Assembly (NCBI GenBank): GCA_035560005.1
Contig: DATMAN010000097.1
Span: 1 to 64,000, forward strand
DNA from: Burkholderiales bacterium
Lineage (GTDB): Bacteria; Pseudomonadota; Gammaproteobacteria; Burkholderiales; Eutrophovitaceae
Direction: 5' to 3'
Length of the DNA: 64,000 nucleotides
Shown: in pieces, positions 24,998 to 33,586 of the stretch
Numbering within the stretch: position 1 is the stretch's first letter
How the letters are laid out: each line of letters starts with the position of its first letter
Notes under the pieces: model-generated
Seen by the model: the letters and a program-made list of their open reading frames with translations, nothing else
Database searches by the model: none
What the model was told of the DNA's origin: nothing
Translations under genes and position numbers: made by a program

Positions 24998-26473
24998 ATG
25001 AACGCAGTTCAGAACAAGCTGTTCATCGACGGCGAGTTCGTCGAGTCGGAATCGCGCGCACGCATTCCGGTGCTCAATCCGCACGATAACTCGCTGATCA
25101 CCGAGGTCGCCGAAGCGCGGCAGGCGGACATCGACCGTGCGGTTGACGCGGCGCGCAAGGCGTTCCCGGCGTGGGCCCGGCTGGCGGCGGCGGACCGCGG
25201 CCGCTTGTTGCTCAAGCTGGCCGACGCGATCGAAGCCAACGCCGACGAGCTGGCACGGCTGGAATCGATCGACACCGGGCATCCGCTGCGCGACACGCGC
25301 GGGCTCGACGTGGTGCGCACCGCGGTCACCTTCCGCTACTTCGGCGGCATGGCCGACAAGTTTCAGGGCAGCGTGGTGCCGGTCGAGCAGGGGTTCCTCA
25401 ATTACGTGCTGCGCCAGCCCGTGGGCGTAGTCGGCCAGATCGTGCCGTGGAACTTTCCGCTGATGTTCACCAGCTGGAAGATGGGACCGGCACTGGCAGC
25501 CGGCAACACCGTCGTGCTCAAGCCGGCCGAGCTGACCCCGCTGTCGACCCTGAGGGTCGCACAACTGGCCAGAGAAGTCGGCTTTCCGAAAGGCGTGATC
25601 AACATCGTGCCCGGATACGGCGCCACGGCGGGGCAGTATCTCGCCGAGCATCCGGGCGTGGACAAGATCTCGTTTACCGGTTCCACGGCGACCGGACGCA
25701 AGATCGTCCAGGCTTCCGCCGGAAACCTCAAACGGGTTCAGCTCGAGCTGGGCGGCAAAGGCGCCAACATCGTCTTCGACGACGCCAATCTCGTCGCCGC
25801 GGTCAACGGGTCGGCTTTCGCCATCTTCCACAACCAGGGCCAGGCCTGCATCGCCGGGTCGCGCCTGATCCTGCACGACAAGATCGCGGACGCCTTCCTC
25901 GATCGGTTCCTCGCGCTGGCGCGCTCGATCAGGCTGGGTAACCCCCTGGAGCCCGATACGGAGATGGGTCCGCTTACCTCCCAGCAGCACCGCGATCGCG
26001 TGCTTTCGTACGTCCAGGTCGCAAAGGAACAGGGCGGCGAGATCCTGCTTGGCGGAAAACCGCCGGAGCGCGCTGACCTCTCGCGCGGCTGCTACGTGGA
26101 ACCGACGGTGGTCCGGGCCAAACCGAGCGATCGGGTTTCGCAGGAAGAGGTGTTCGGACCCTTCGTGACCGTCACGACGTTCCGCGACGAGGACGAGATG
26201 ATGGCGATCGCCAACGGCACCGAATACGGGCTCGGCGGCGGGCTGTGGACCAGCAACCTGCAGCGCGCGCACCGTGTGGCGGCCGCGATGCGCACCGGGA
26301 TGGTGTGGATCAACTGCTACAAGCGCGTGAATCCGGGCTCGCCTTTCGGCGGGGTGGGGCAGTCCGGCTACGGACGTGAAATGGGCTTCGAGGCGATGCA
26401 CGAGTACACCGAGGCCAAGTCCGTGTGGGTCAACGTGGACGCGCAGATCCCGCCGTATTACCCGCGGGGTTGA
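24998..26473 (+). CDS. 4-hydroxymuconic semialdehyde dehydrogenase (aldehyde dehydrogenase family)
   Basis: A 491-residue NAD(P)+-dependent aldehyde dehydrogenase. Visible motifs are VVGQIVPWNFPLMF (cofactor), KISFTGSTATGR (Rossmann loop), the general base Glu in LELGGKGAN and the catalytic Cys in NQGQACIAGSRL. PEVFGPF is represented as QEEVFGPFVTV. Located directly after the hydroquinone dioxygenase genes, it should oxidise 4-hydroxymuconic semialdehyde to maleylacetate. Family membership is certain; the substrate is inferred from context. Confidence 0.88.
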   Translation: MNAVQNKLFIDGEFVESESRARIPVLNPHDNSLITEVAEARQADIDRAVDAARKAFPAWARLAAADRGRLLLKLADAIEANADELARLESIDTGHPLRDTRGLDVVRTAVTFRYFGGMADKFQGSVVPVEQGFLNYVLRQPVGVVGQIVPWNFPLMFTSWKMGPALAAGNTVVLKPAELTPLSTLRVAQLAREVGFPKGVINIVPGYGATAGQYLAEHPGVDKISFTGSTATGRKIVQASAGNLKRVQLELGGKGANIVFDDANLVAAVNGSAFAIFHNQGQACIAGSRLILHDKIADAFLDRFLALARSIRLGNPLEPDTEMGPLTSQQHRDRVLSYVQVAKEQGGEILLGGKPPERADLSRGCYVEPTVVRAKPSDRVSQEEVFGPFVTVTTFRDEDEMMAIANGTEYGLGGGLWTSNLQRAHRVAAAMRTGMVWINCYKRVNPGSPFGGVGQSGYGREMGFEAMHEYTEAKSVWVNVDAQIPPYYPRG

Positions 26474-26569
26474 GATGCGGCTTCACACGGAGGCATGCGT
26501 AGAGCCTTCGAGCGCGAAGCGTGAAGACGCGACGAGTAGCTGTCCTGACTTCGGAAGGAGAGGCGAACG

Positions 26570-27034
26570 ATGGCTTTGACACGCGAAACCATGACCGACG
26601 AGCAGCGCAAGTCGGTCGCCCTGGAATATCTGAAGGCCTTCGACAACGGCGGCGTGACTTCCACCGGCGGCAGTATCCTGGATCTCTTCGCCGACGATGC
26701 GCAGGTGTATTTCCCGAAGTGGGGTCTGGCGACCGGCAAGGATCAGATCGGGAAGCTGTTCGGCGACGTCGGGGGCACGATCAAGTCGATCGTGCACCAC
26801 TATGCGAGCTTCAACTGGATCTTCTCCGGATCGGACGTGATCGTCTGCGAGGGCGAAAGCCACGGCGAGCACCGCGACGGCCCATGGCGTGCCGGCGTGC
26901 CCGAATGGGGTGCGGGCAGATGGTGCGACGTATTCGAGATCCGCGACTGGAAGATCCAGCGCGTGTTCATCTATCTGGACCCCGACTACGCCGGGAAGGA
27001 CACTGCGCGCTATCCCTGGCTGGCGGGCCGCTGA
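26570..27034 (+). CDS. SnoaL-like (NTF2-fold) protein
   Basis: A 154-residue protein with an NTF2-like cone fold: helix EYLKAFDNGG, then LFADDAQVYFPKWGLATG, and strand-rich VIVCEGESHGE and WCDVFEIRDWKIQRVFIYLDP. Such domains act as isomerases, cyclases or binding proteins for small aromatic ligands. AGGAGAGG lies upstream of the ATG. It sits inside the hydroquinone operon between the semialdehyde dehydrogenase and the CoA-transferase. An accessory catabolic role, such as tautomerisation of 4-hydroxymuconate/maleylacetate species, is an untested possibility. Confidence 0.75.
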   Translation: MALTRETMTDEQRKSVALEYLKAFDNGGVTSTGGSILDLFADDAQVYFPKWGLATGKDQIGKLFGDVGGTIKSIVHHYASFNWIFSGSDVIVCEGESHGEHRDGPWRAGVPEWGAGRWCDVFEIRDWKIQRVFIYLDPDYAGKDTARYPWLAGR

Positions 27035-27061
27035 TCCAATGCGCTAGCGCGAACCGGTGCC

Positions 27062-27760
27062 ATGATCAACAAGATCGTCGAATCGGTGCAGGCGGCGGTG
27101 GCCGGCATCCACGATGGCGCGACCGTCATGATCGGCGGTTTCGGGCCGGCCGGGCAGCCGGCGGAGCTGATCGACGCATTGATCGCACAAGGCGCGCGAG
27201 ACCTGACCATCGTCAACAACAACGCCGGTAACGGCGAGACGGGGGTCGCGGCGCTGCTCAAGGCACGGCGGGTGCGCAAGATCATCTGTTCCTTCCCGCG
27301 CCAGAGCGACTCCTACGTGTTCGATGCCCTTTACCGAGCCGGAGAGATCGAGCTGGAGCTCGTCCCGCAGGGCAATCTCGCCGAGCGCATTCGCGCGGCG
27401 GGCGCGGGTATCGGCGCGTTCTACACGCCCACCGCCTACGGCACCGATCTGGCCAAGGGCAAGGAAACGCGCCAGATCGAAGGCCGCTGGTACGTCCTGG
27501 AGCATCCCATCCATGCCGATTTCGCGCTGGTGAAGGCCGCCCGCGCCGATCGCTGGGGCAACCTCGTCTACCGCAAGACGGCGCGCAACTTCGGCCCGAT
27601 CATGGCCGCGGCGGCCAGATGCACGATCGTGCAGGTCGACGAAATCGTCGAGCTGGGCGACCTCGACCCCGAAGCCATTGTCACGCCAGGTATCTTCGTC
27701 AAGCGGGTGGTTTGCATCCCGCGCCGGGCGAGCGCCAGCCCAGTGCAGGCGGCCGCCTAG
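27062..27760 (+). CDS. pcaI: 3-oxoadipate CoA-transferase subunit A
   Basis: A 232-residue class I CoA-transferase alpha subunit with the GGFGPAGQPAELIDAL glycine-rich CoA loop and VPQGNLAERIRAAGAGIGAFYTPTAYGT, characteristic of PcaI/ScoA proteins. It pairs with the next gene (19-base gap) to transfer CoA from succinyl-CoA to 3-oxoadipate. The assignment to 3-oxoadipate rather than acetoacetate rests on the maleylacetate reductase and thiolase nearby. Confidence 0.9.
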   Translation: MINKIVESVQAAVAGIHDGATVMIGGFGPAGQPAELIDALIAQGARDLTIVNNNAGNGETGVAALLKARRVRKIICSFPRQSDSYVFDALYRAGEIELELVPQGNLAERIRAAGAGIGAFYTPTAYGTDLAKGKETRQIEGRWYVLEHPIHADFALVKAARADRWGNLVYRKTARNFGPIMAAAARCTIVQVDEIVELGDLDPEAIVTPGIFVKRVVCIPRRASASPVQAAA

Positions 27761-27779
27761 GAGGAGAGGAAGGGCGATC

Positions 27780-28436
27780 ATGAACCGATTGAACCGGGAT
27801 CAGATGGCGGCGCGCGTGGCGCAGGACATTCCCGACGGCGCGGTGGTCAACCTCGGCATCGGCCTGCCGACCCTGGTCGCCAACCACTTGCCCGACGACC
27901 GCGAGATCGTGCTGCACAGCGAGAACGGCGTGCTCGGGATGGGACCGGCCCCCCCTCCCGGCGAAGAGGACTACGATCTGATCAACGCGGGCAAGCAGCC
28001 GGTGACCTTGCTCAAGGGCGGATCGTTCTTTCACCACGCCGATTCGTTCGCGATGATGCGCGGCGGCCATCTCGACATCTGCGTGCTGGGCGCGTTCCAG
28101 GTCTCGGTGCGCGGCGACCTTGCCAACTGGCACACCGGTGGGCCGGACGCCATTCCTGCGGTCGGCGGCGCGATGGATCTGGCGATCGGTGCCAAGCAGG
28201 TCTACGTGATGATGGAGCACCACACCAAGAGCGGGGCCTCCAAGATCGTCGAGCGCTGCACGTATCCAGTGACCGGCCTGGCATGCGTCAACCGGATCTA
28301 CACGGACCTGGCCGTACTCGACGTCACGGCCGACGGCCTGCTGGTGCGCGAAATCGTGCCGGGACTGTCTTTCGAAGAACTGGTGCGGCTGAGCGGCGTT
28401 GCGCTGCTTCGCGCCGCAGAGCGGGCCTGCGCGTGA
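27780..28436 (+). CDS. pcaJ: 3-oxoadipate CoA-transferase subunit B
   Basis: A 218-residue beta subunit beginning MNRLNRDQMAARVAQDIPDG. The catalytic Glu that forms the CoA thioester is in LHSENGVLGMGP, and GLPTLVANHLP is the conserved N-terminal loop. GGAGAGGAAGG precedes the ATG. Its stop overlaps the GTG of the maleylacetate reductase gene (GTGA), implying translational coupling. Confidence 0.91.
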   Translation: MNRLNRDQMAARVAQDIPDGAVVNLGIGLPTLVANHLPDDREIVLHSENGVLGMGPAPPPGEEDYDLINAGKQPVTLLKGGSFFHHADSFAMMRGGHLDICVLGAFQVSVRGDLANWHTGGPDAIPAVGGAMDLAIGAKQVYVMMEHHTKSGASKIVERCTYPVTGLACVNRIYTDLAVLDVTADGLLVREIVPGLSFEELVRLSGVALLRAAERACA

Positions 28437-29515
28437 AACCCTTCGTCTACCAGGGGCAGCCTTCGCGCGTGGTGTTCGGCGCCGGCGCGCTCGATCGCCT
28501 GGCCGAGGAAGTCGCGCGCCTCGGGGCGCGGCGCGCGCTCGTGCTCTCGACGCCCGAGCAACGGGCTTCGGCCGAGGACGTGGTCGTGCGCCTCGGCGGC
28601 CGTGCGGCTGGCGTGTTCGACCGGGCAGTCATGCACGTGCCGATCGAGACCGCCGAGGCGGCGCGCGCGGCAGCGGCCGAGCTCGGCGCTGACTGCTGCG
28701 TGGCGATCGGCGGCGGCTCGACGATCGGACTCGGCAAAGCGATCGCGCTGACTTCCTCGCTGCCGATTGTCGCGGTACCGACCACCTTCGCCGGTTCCGA
28801 GATGACGCCGATCTACGGCATCACGGCGCAGGGGCAGAAAAGAACCGGTCGCGATCCGCGCGTGCTGCCGCGAGTGGTCATCTACGACCCGGCGCTCACG
28901 CTCACCCTTCCGGCCGCGATCGCGGGTCCGAGCGGCCTGAACGCAATCGCTCACTGTGTCGAGGCGCTCTACGCGCAGGACGCGAACCCCGTTGCGTCGT
29001 TGATGGCGGAAGAGGGCATCCGTGCGCTGGCGGTGAGCCTGCCGGCGGTTGTGCGCGAGGCCGGCAACCTCGAAGCGAGAAGCGACGCCCTGTACGGCGC
29101 TTGGCTCGCCGGCACCTGTCTGGGCCAGGTCGGCATGGCGCTGCATCACAAGCTGTGCCACACGCTCGGCGGAACGTTCGACCTGCCGCACGCGCAGACG
29201 CATACCGTCATCCTGCCCCACGCGGTTCACTACAACCGCGACGCCGCGCCCGAAGCGATGGCGCGTATAGCCCGGGCGCTGGGCGCGGAGGATCCGGCCG
29301 GAGCGCTGTGGGAGCTGGCGAGAGCGATCGGCGCGCCACTCGCCCTCAAGGACATCGGCATGCCGCGCGCAGGACTGGAGAAGGCGGCGCGGCTCGCGAC
29401 GCAGAACCCGTACTACAACCCGCGCCCGATCCGCTACGAAGACATTCTCGCGCTGCTCGAGAACGCTTTCGACGGCGTCAAACCGGGCGCGCGGTCGATG
29501 GCTGCAACAGCTTGA
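28433..29515 (+). CDS. Maleylacetate reductase (iron-alcohol dehydrogenase family)
   Basis: A 360-residue protein with the hallmark N-terminus of maleylacetate reductases: MKPFVYQGQPSRVVFGAGAL, then GARRALVLSTPEQ. AIGGGSTIGLGKAIAL and VAVPTTFAGSEMTPIYGIT are the nucleotide-binding and active-site segments, and HHKLCHTLGGTFDLPHAQTH carries the conserved His cluster. It reduces maleylacetate to 3-oxoadipate with NAD(P)H. It starts with GTG inside the pcaJ stop. It links both the hydroquinone branch and the hydroxyquinol branch to the CoA steps. Confidence 0.92.
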   Translation: MKPFVYQGQPSRVVFGAGALDRLAEEVARLGARRALVLSTPEQRASAEDVVVRLGGRAAGVFDRAVMHVPIETAEAARAAAAELGADCCVAIGGGSTIGLGKAIALTSSLPIVAVPTTFAGSEMTPIYGITAQGQKRTGRDPRVLPRVVIYDPALTLTLPAAIAGPSGLNAIAHCVEALYAQDANPVASLMAEEGIRALAVSLPAVVREAGNLEARSDALYGAWLAGTCLGQVGMALHHKLCHTLGGTFDLPHAQTHTVILPHAVHYNRDAAPEAMARIARALGAEDPAGALWELARAIGAPLALKDIGMPRAGLEKAARLATQNPYYNPRPIRYEDILALLENAFDGVKPGARSMAATA

Positions 29516-29551
29516 ACAATCGCAGGACAACAACGACAGAGGAGGACAGCA

Positions 29552-30862
29552 ATGGCTCGCAATAGCACGAACATCAGGTTCGAATCCGCGGCCGCCGGCC
29601 GTCGCGATTTTCTGCGGTTCGCCGGAGGTGCCGCGCTCGCCGCGGGCGCCCTGAGTTTCGGCGTCAGCGGCTGCGCCAGGAAGGGGCAGACGATCAAGAT
29701 CGGCTACGTGTCGCCGCAAACCGGCCCGCTCGCGGCGTTCGGTGAAGCCGACAATTACGTGATCGGCGGCGTGCGCGAGGCGATCAAGGAGGGGATCCGG
29801 ATCGCGGACACGAGCTATCCGATCGAGATCCTGGTCAAGGACAGCCAGTCCAATCCCAATCGCGCGGCCGAAGTGGCAGGCGACCTGATTCTGAAAGACA
29901 AGGTCGACCTGATGGTGGTGGCCTCCACTCCGGAGACGACCAACCCGGTTTCCGATCAATGCGAGCTGAACGAAGTTCCCTGCATCTCGACGGTGGCGCC
30001 GTGGCAGCCTTGGTTCTTCACCCGCGGCGGCAAGCCCGATCAGGGGTTCAACTGGACCTACCACTTCTTCTGGGGGCTGGAAGACATCATCGCTGTATTC
30101 ACCAACATGTGGCTGTCCATCCCGACCAACAAGAAGGTGGGCGGTCTGTTCCCCAACGACGGCGACGGCAACGCCTGGGGCGACCCCAACATCGGGTTCC
30201 CGAAACCGCTCAAGGACAAAGGCTTCACGCTGCTCGATCCGGGCCGTTATCAGAACTTGACCGCCGACTTCAGCGCGCAGATCTCGGCGTTCAAGAACGG
30301 CAACTGCGAGATCATCACCGGCGTGGTCATCCCCCCCGACTTCAAGACCTTCTGGACGCAGGCACGCCAGCAGGGCTTCAAGCCCAAGATCGCCTCGGTC
30401 GGCAAGGCCCTGCTGTTTCCCGCCGCGGTGGAGGCGATCGGAGAGATCGCGGACGGATTGTCCACCGAAGTGTGGTGGAGTCCATCGCATCCGTTCAAAT
30501 CTTCGCTCACCGGTATGAGCGCGCAGCAGCTCGCCGAAGGTTACGAGACCTCGACCAACAAACAGTGGACGCAGCCGATCGGCTTCATCCACGCGCTCTT
30601 CGAGGTGGCGGTCGACACGCTCAAGCGTACCCAGGACGTCAAGAGCAAGGCGTCCATTCGCGACGCGCTGGTTGCAACCAGGCTCGACACGATCGTCGGC
30701 CCGATCTCCTGGAGCGGCGGTCCGGTCAGGAACGTGGCCAAGACGCCGCTGGTCGGCGGCCAGTGGGTCAAGGGGCAGAAACACATGTTCGATCTGGTGA
30801 TCGTCAACAACCAGACCGCGCCTTCCATTCCCACCGGCGGGCAACTGAAGCCGATCGTCTAG
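29552..30862 (+). CDS. Tat/lipoprotein-type substrate-binding protein of second Liv-type importer
   Basis: A 436-residue type I periplasmic binding protein. The N-terminus has GRRDFLRFAGG (Tat-like twin arginine) and then FGVSGCARK, a lipobox, so the mature protein may be tethered at Cys46. KIGYVSPQTGPLAAFGEADN opens the first lobe, and PCISTVAPWQPWFFTRGG marks the hinge-region cleft typical of aromatic or amide-binding members. GGAGGAC precedes the ATG. It is followed by livG, livF, livH and livM genes. An aromatic acid or phenolic substrate feeding the hydroquinone route is the likely cargo (inference). Confidence 0.88.
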   Translation: MARNSTNIRFESAAAGRRDFLRFAGGAALAAGALSFGVSGCARKGQTIKIGYVSPQTGPLAAFGEADNYVIGGVREAIKEGIRIADTSYPIEILVKDSQSNPNRAAEVAGDLILKDKVDLMVVASTPETTNPVSDQCELNEVPCISTVAPWQPWFFTRGGKPDQGFNWTYHFFWGLEDIIAVFTNMWLSIPTNKKVGGLFPNDGDGNAWGDPNIGFPKPLKDKGFTLLDPGRYQNLTADFSAQISAFKNGNCEIITGVVIPPDFKTFWTQARQQGFKPKIASVGKALLFPAAVEAIGEIADGLSTEVWWSPSHPFKSSLTGMSAQQLAEGYETSTNKQWTQPIGFIHALFEVAVDTLKRTQDVKSKASIRDALVATRLDTIVGPISWSGGPVRNVAKTPLVGGQWVKGQKHMFDLVIVNNQTAPSIPTGGQLKPIV

Positions 30863-30933
30863 CCGACTCGACGACCCTCTCCTGCGCGCCCGGAGGAGAG
30901 GGCGTCACGAACCCGAACGCAGAGATTCGCAGC

Positions 30934-31656
30934 ATGGGGCCCCTGCTCGCGCTCGAAAACGTGTCGAAGAGCTTCGGCGCACTCAAGGTGACGGACAAAG
31001 TGAGCTTTTCGCTCGGGGAACGCGAGGCGCTGGGCATTCTCGGTCCGAACGGCGCCGGCAAGACCACGCTGTTCAATCTGATCAGCGGGGACCTCAAGCC
31101 CGATGCCGGCCGCATCTGGCTCGATGAACGCGACATCACGGCGCTGCCGCCGCACCGTCGTTGCCGCTCCGGCATCGGTCGTTCCTACCAGATTCCGCAC
31201 CCGTTCTCGGGAATGACGGTGTTCGAGAATCTGCTGGTCGCGGCGGTGTTCGGGGGAAAGAGCGACGAGGATCGGGCGAGCGGCTGGTGCGTCGAAATCC
31301 TGCGCCGCACCGGTCTGGCGAAGAAGGCGAACCAGCTGGCAGGCTCGCTTACTTTGCTCGATCGCAAGCGCCTGGAACTGGCACGCGCACTGGCGACCAG
31401 GCCGCGCGTGCTGCTGCTGGACGAGATCGCCGGCGGCCTGACCGAGCACGAGGCGAAGGCACTGGTCGAAACCATCCTGGAGATCCGGAGCCGGGGCGTG
31501 GCGATCATCTGGATCGAGCACGTGGTGCACGCTTTGCTCGCCTGCGTCTCGCGGCTGATCGTGATCAACTTCGGCCAGCTGATCGCACAGGGCGACCCCA
31601 GGGAAGTCATGGCCAGTTCCGAAGTGCAGCGCGTCTACATGGGAATCGAAGCTTGA
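30934..31656 (+). CDS. livG: Liv-type ABC transporter ATP-binding protein (LivG)
   Basis: A 240-residue ATPase with Walker A GPNGAGKTTLFN, a degenerate signature (SLTLLDRKRLELARA) and Walker B VLLLDEIAGGLT. The open frame extends upstream, but the ATG at MGPLLALENVSKSFGA fits the family. The C-terminal SSEVQRVYMGIEA is typical of LivG. Confidence 0.91.
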   Translation: MGPLLALENVSKSFGALKVTDKVSFSLGEREALGILGPNGAGKTTLFNLISGDLKPDAGRIWLDERDITALPPHRRCRSGIGRSYQIPHPFSGMTVFENLLVAAVFGGKSDEDRASGWCVEILRRTGLAKKANQLAGSLTLLDRKRLELARALATRPRVLLLDEIAGGLTEHEAKALVETILEIRSRGVAIIWIEHVVHALLACVSRLIVINFGQLIAQGDPREVMASSEVQRVYMGIEA

Positions 31657-31674
31657 TTCAGCCCCGGAAAACCC

Positions 31675-31840
31675 GGAAAAGCGAGACACGAAGGCACGAA
31701 GAAAGACGAGGCACGACAAGGCGGAACATTTCGTTAAGGTCAGAAATCGTTTCCATCAGCCGTACACTCATGGCATGTGTGTGACGAGTTTCACTCGAAT
31801 CTCTTCGTGTCTTCGCGCCAACGTGTTTCGCTCTTGTCTT
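31675..31840. repeat. Dispersed inverted repeat, copy 3
   Basis: Between livG and livF, GAGACACGAAGGCACGAAGA faces CTCTTCGTGTCTTCGCGCC about 110 bases later, with a further CGTGTTTCGCTCTTGTC tail. It is the same family as the copies at 21.0, 24.8 and 38.7 kb and interrupts what would otherwise be a compact transporter operon by 198 bases. Confidence 0.78.
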
Positions 31841-31854
31841 TTCGCGAAGCCGTG

Positions 31855-32547
31855 ATGCTCACGACACACAACCTGGCGGCGTACTACGGCGACTTCCAGG
31901 CGCTGTTCGGTGTCGACGTCGAGGTCCGGCAGGGCGAGGTCGTCGCGATCATCGGTGCCAATGGCGCGGGCAAGTCGACCTTGCTCAAGGCCATCACCGG
32001 GCTGATCGGCACCGAAGCCGAAGCGGTGCGATTCGAAGGGCGGCCGATCGGTGGAATGCCCGCGCACCGCATCGTGCAACTGGGCATTGCCATGGTGCCG
32101 GAAGGCCGCCGCCTGTTTCCCAGCCTGTCGGTGGAGGAGAACCTGCTGCTCGGCGCGTATCGCGCCCGCCCGGGGCCATGGAATCTGGCGCGAGTCTACG
32201 AGCTGTTTCCGATGCTCGCAGAGCGGCGGCACATGCCGAGCACCGCCTTGTCGGGAGGGCAGCAGCAGATGGTCGCGATCGGACGCGCACTGATGTCCAA
32301 CCCGCGGCTGCTCATCTGCGACGAGATGTCGCTGGGCCTGGCGCCGATCGTGATCAAGGACATCTACGATGCGTTGCCGGCGCTCACCGCGCAGGGCATC
32401 ACGCTCATCATCGTCGAGCAGGACGTGGGGCTCGCGATGCGCGTGTCGGACCGACTCTATTGCATGCAGGAAGGACGCGTGTCGCTGTCGGGCCGTTCGA
32501 GCGAAGTGACCCGCGATCAGGTGTCCGCAGCGTATTTCGGGGTCTAG
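31855..32547 (+). CDS. livF: Liv-type ABC transporter ATP-binding protein (LivF)
   Basis: A 230-residue ATPase starting MLTTHNLAAYYGDFQALFG. Walker A is GANGAGKSTLLK, the signature LSGGQQQMVAIGRA and Walker B LLICDEMSLGLAP; the H-loop region reads IIVEQDVGLAMRV. A start 26 codons upstream would run into the intergenic repeat and is rejected. Confidence 0.91.
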   Translation: MLTTHNLAAYYGDFQALFGVDVEVRQGEVVAIIGANGAGKSTLLKAITGLIGTEAEAVRFEGRPIGGMPAHRIVQLGIAMVPEGRRLFPSLSVEENLLLGAYRARPGPWNLARVYELFPMLAERRHMPSTALSGGQQQMVAIGRALMSNPRLLICDEMSLGLAPIVIKDIYDALPALTAQGITLIIVEQDVGLAMRVSDRLYCMQEGRVSLSGRSSEVTRDQVSAAYFGV

Positions 32548-32565
32548 CCGGCCGCCGCCGGCGGT

Positions 32566-32640
32566 GAGAGCGTAGATGCGAAGGTCGCAGAGGAAAAGCA
32601 AGAGAAGACGCGGAGAAAACATGAAACCGGAAAGTATTTC
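32566..32640. repeat. Short, weak member of the dispersed repeat family
   Basis: GCGAAGGTCGCAGAGGAAAA and AGAGAAGACGCGGAG between livF and livH resemble one arm of the neighbouring repeats; no opposing arm is evident. Confidence 0.4.
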
Positions 32641-32683
32641 TCCTGCCAGCGGGTCACGACATTCTCGATAGTCGCGGAATTTC

Positions 32684-33550
32684 ATGCTCGGCTGGGTTGA
32701 CACGATCATTCAAGGCATCCTGCTCGGTGGGCTCTACGCGCTGTTCGCCATGGGACTGTCGCTGATCTTCGGCGTCATGCGCCTGGTGAACATCGCGCAC
32801 GGCGACCTGATCGTGCTGGCGGCCTATCTCGCGCTGGTGACCGCGGACAGCACCGGACTTTCGCCCCTTGCCGCCCTCGCGGTGTGCGTGCCGGCCATGT
32901 TCATGCTCGGCTATGTCCTGCAGCGCGGGTTGCTCAACTTCACGCTCGGCACGGACATCTTGCCGCCGCTGCTGGTGACCTTCGGCCTGTCGATCATCAT
33001 CCAGAACGCGCTGCTCGAAACCTTTTCCGCCGATCCGCGCTCGCTCAAGCTCGGCGGCTTCGAAACCGGAAGCTTTCATCTGGGCGCGGACATCGCCGTG
33101 GGCTATTTCCCGCTGCTCGTACTGGCGGTCGCCATTGTCCTGACGGCGCTGCTGGAGCTGGCGTTCGGCCGCACCGCCCTGGGGCGCGCGTTTCGCGCGA
33201 CTTCCGATGACCCTGAAGCGGTGCAGCTCATGGGGGTGAACGACCGTCACGTCTACGCGCTCGCTACCGGAATCGCGCTGGCGATCGTTGCAGTGGCGGC
33301 GGTCTTCTATGGAATCCGCACGACATTCGCTCCGACCGACGGACCGGACCGGCTGCTCTTCGCGTTCGAAGCGGTGATCATCGGCGGGCTTGGATCCTTC
33401 TGGGGAACGCTGGTCGGCGGCATCGTGCTGGGCATGGCGCAGGCGATCGGCTTCCGCATCGATCCCGGCTGGGGGGTGCTGGCCGGGCATCTGGCGTTTC
33501 TGGCGGTGCTGCTGTTCAAGCCCGGCGGCTTGTTTCCCAAGACCCGCTGA
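32684..33550 (+). CDS. livH: Liv-type ABC transporter permease (LivH)
   Basis: A 288-residue permease of the same length as the LivH encoded at 18.8 kb. Conserved are LYALFAMGLSLIFGVMRLVNIAHG near the N-terminus and the cytoplasmic loop GRAFRATSDDPEAVQLMGVN. The region FEAVIIGGLGSFWGTLVGG is the second family signature. It forms the translocation channel with the downstream LivM. Confidence 0.92.
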   Translation: MLGWVDTIIQGILLGGLYALFAMGLSLIFGVMRLVNIAHGDLIVLAAYLALVTADSTGLSPLAALAVCVPAMFMLGYVLQRGLLNFTLGTDILPPLLVTFGLSIIIQNALLETFSADPRSLKLGGFETGSFHLGADIAVGYFPLLVLAVAIVLTALLELAFGRTALGRAFRATSDDPEAVQLMGVNDRHVYALATGIALAIVAVAAVFYGIRTTFAPTDGPDRLLFAFEAVIIGGLGSFWGTLVGGIVLGMAQAIGFRIDPGWGVLAGHLAFLAVLLFKPGGLFPKTR

Positions 33551-33586
33551 CGCGAACGTAAAAGCACGTACAGGCAGAGGTATCCA

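Noticed and set aside
24806..26401. Long antisense frame opposite the aldehyde dehydrogenase gene
   Set aside because: High GC keeps antisense frames open; the plus-strand protein has all catalytic motifs and the antisense product has none.
28298..30844. 848-codon antisense frame opposite maleylacetate reductase and the binding protein
   Set aside because: Composition is typical of shadow frames (His/Arg/Asp-rich) and it spans two well-supported genes and their intergenic gap.
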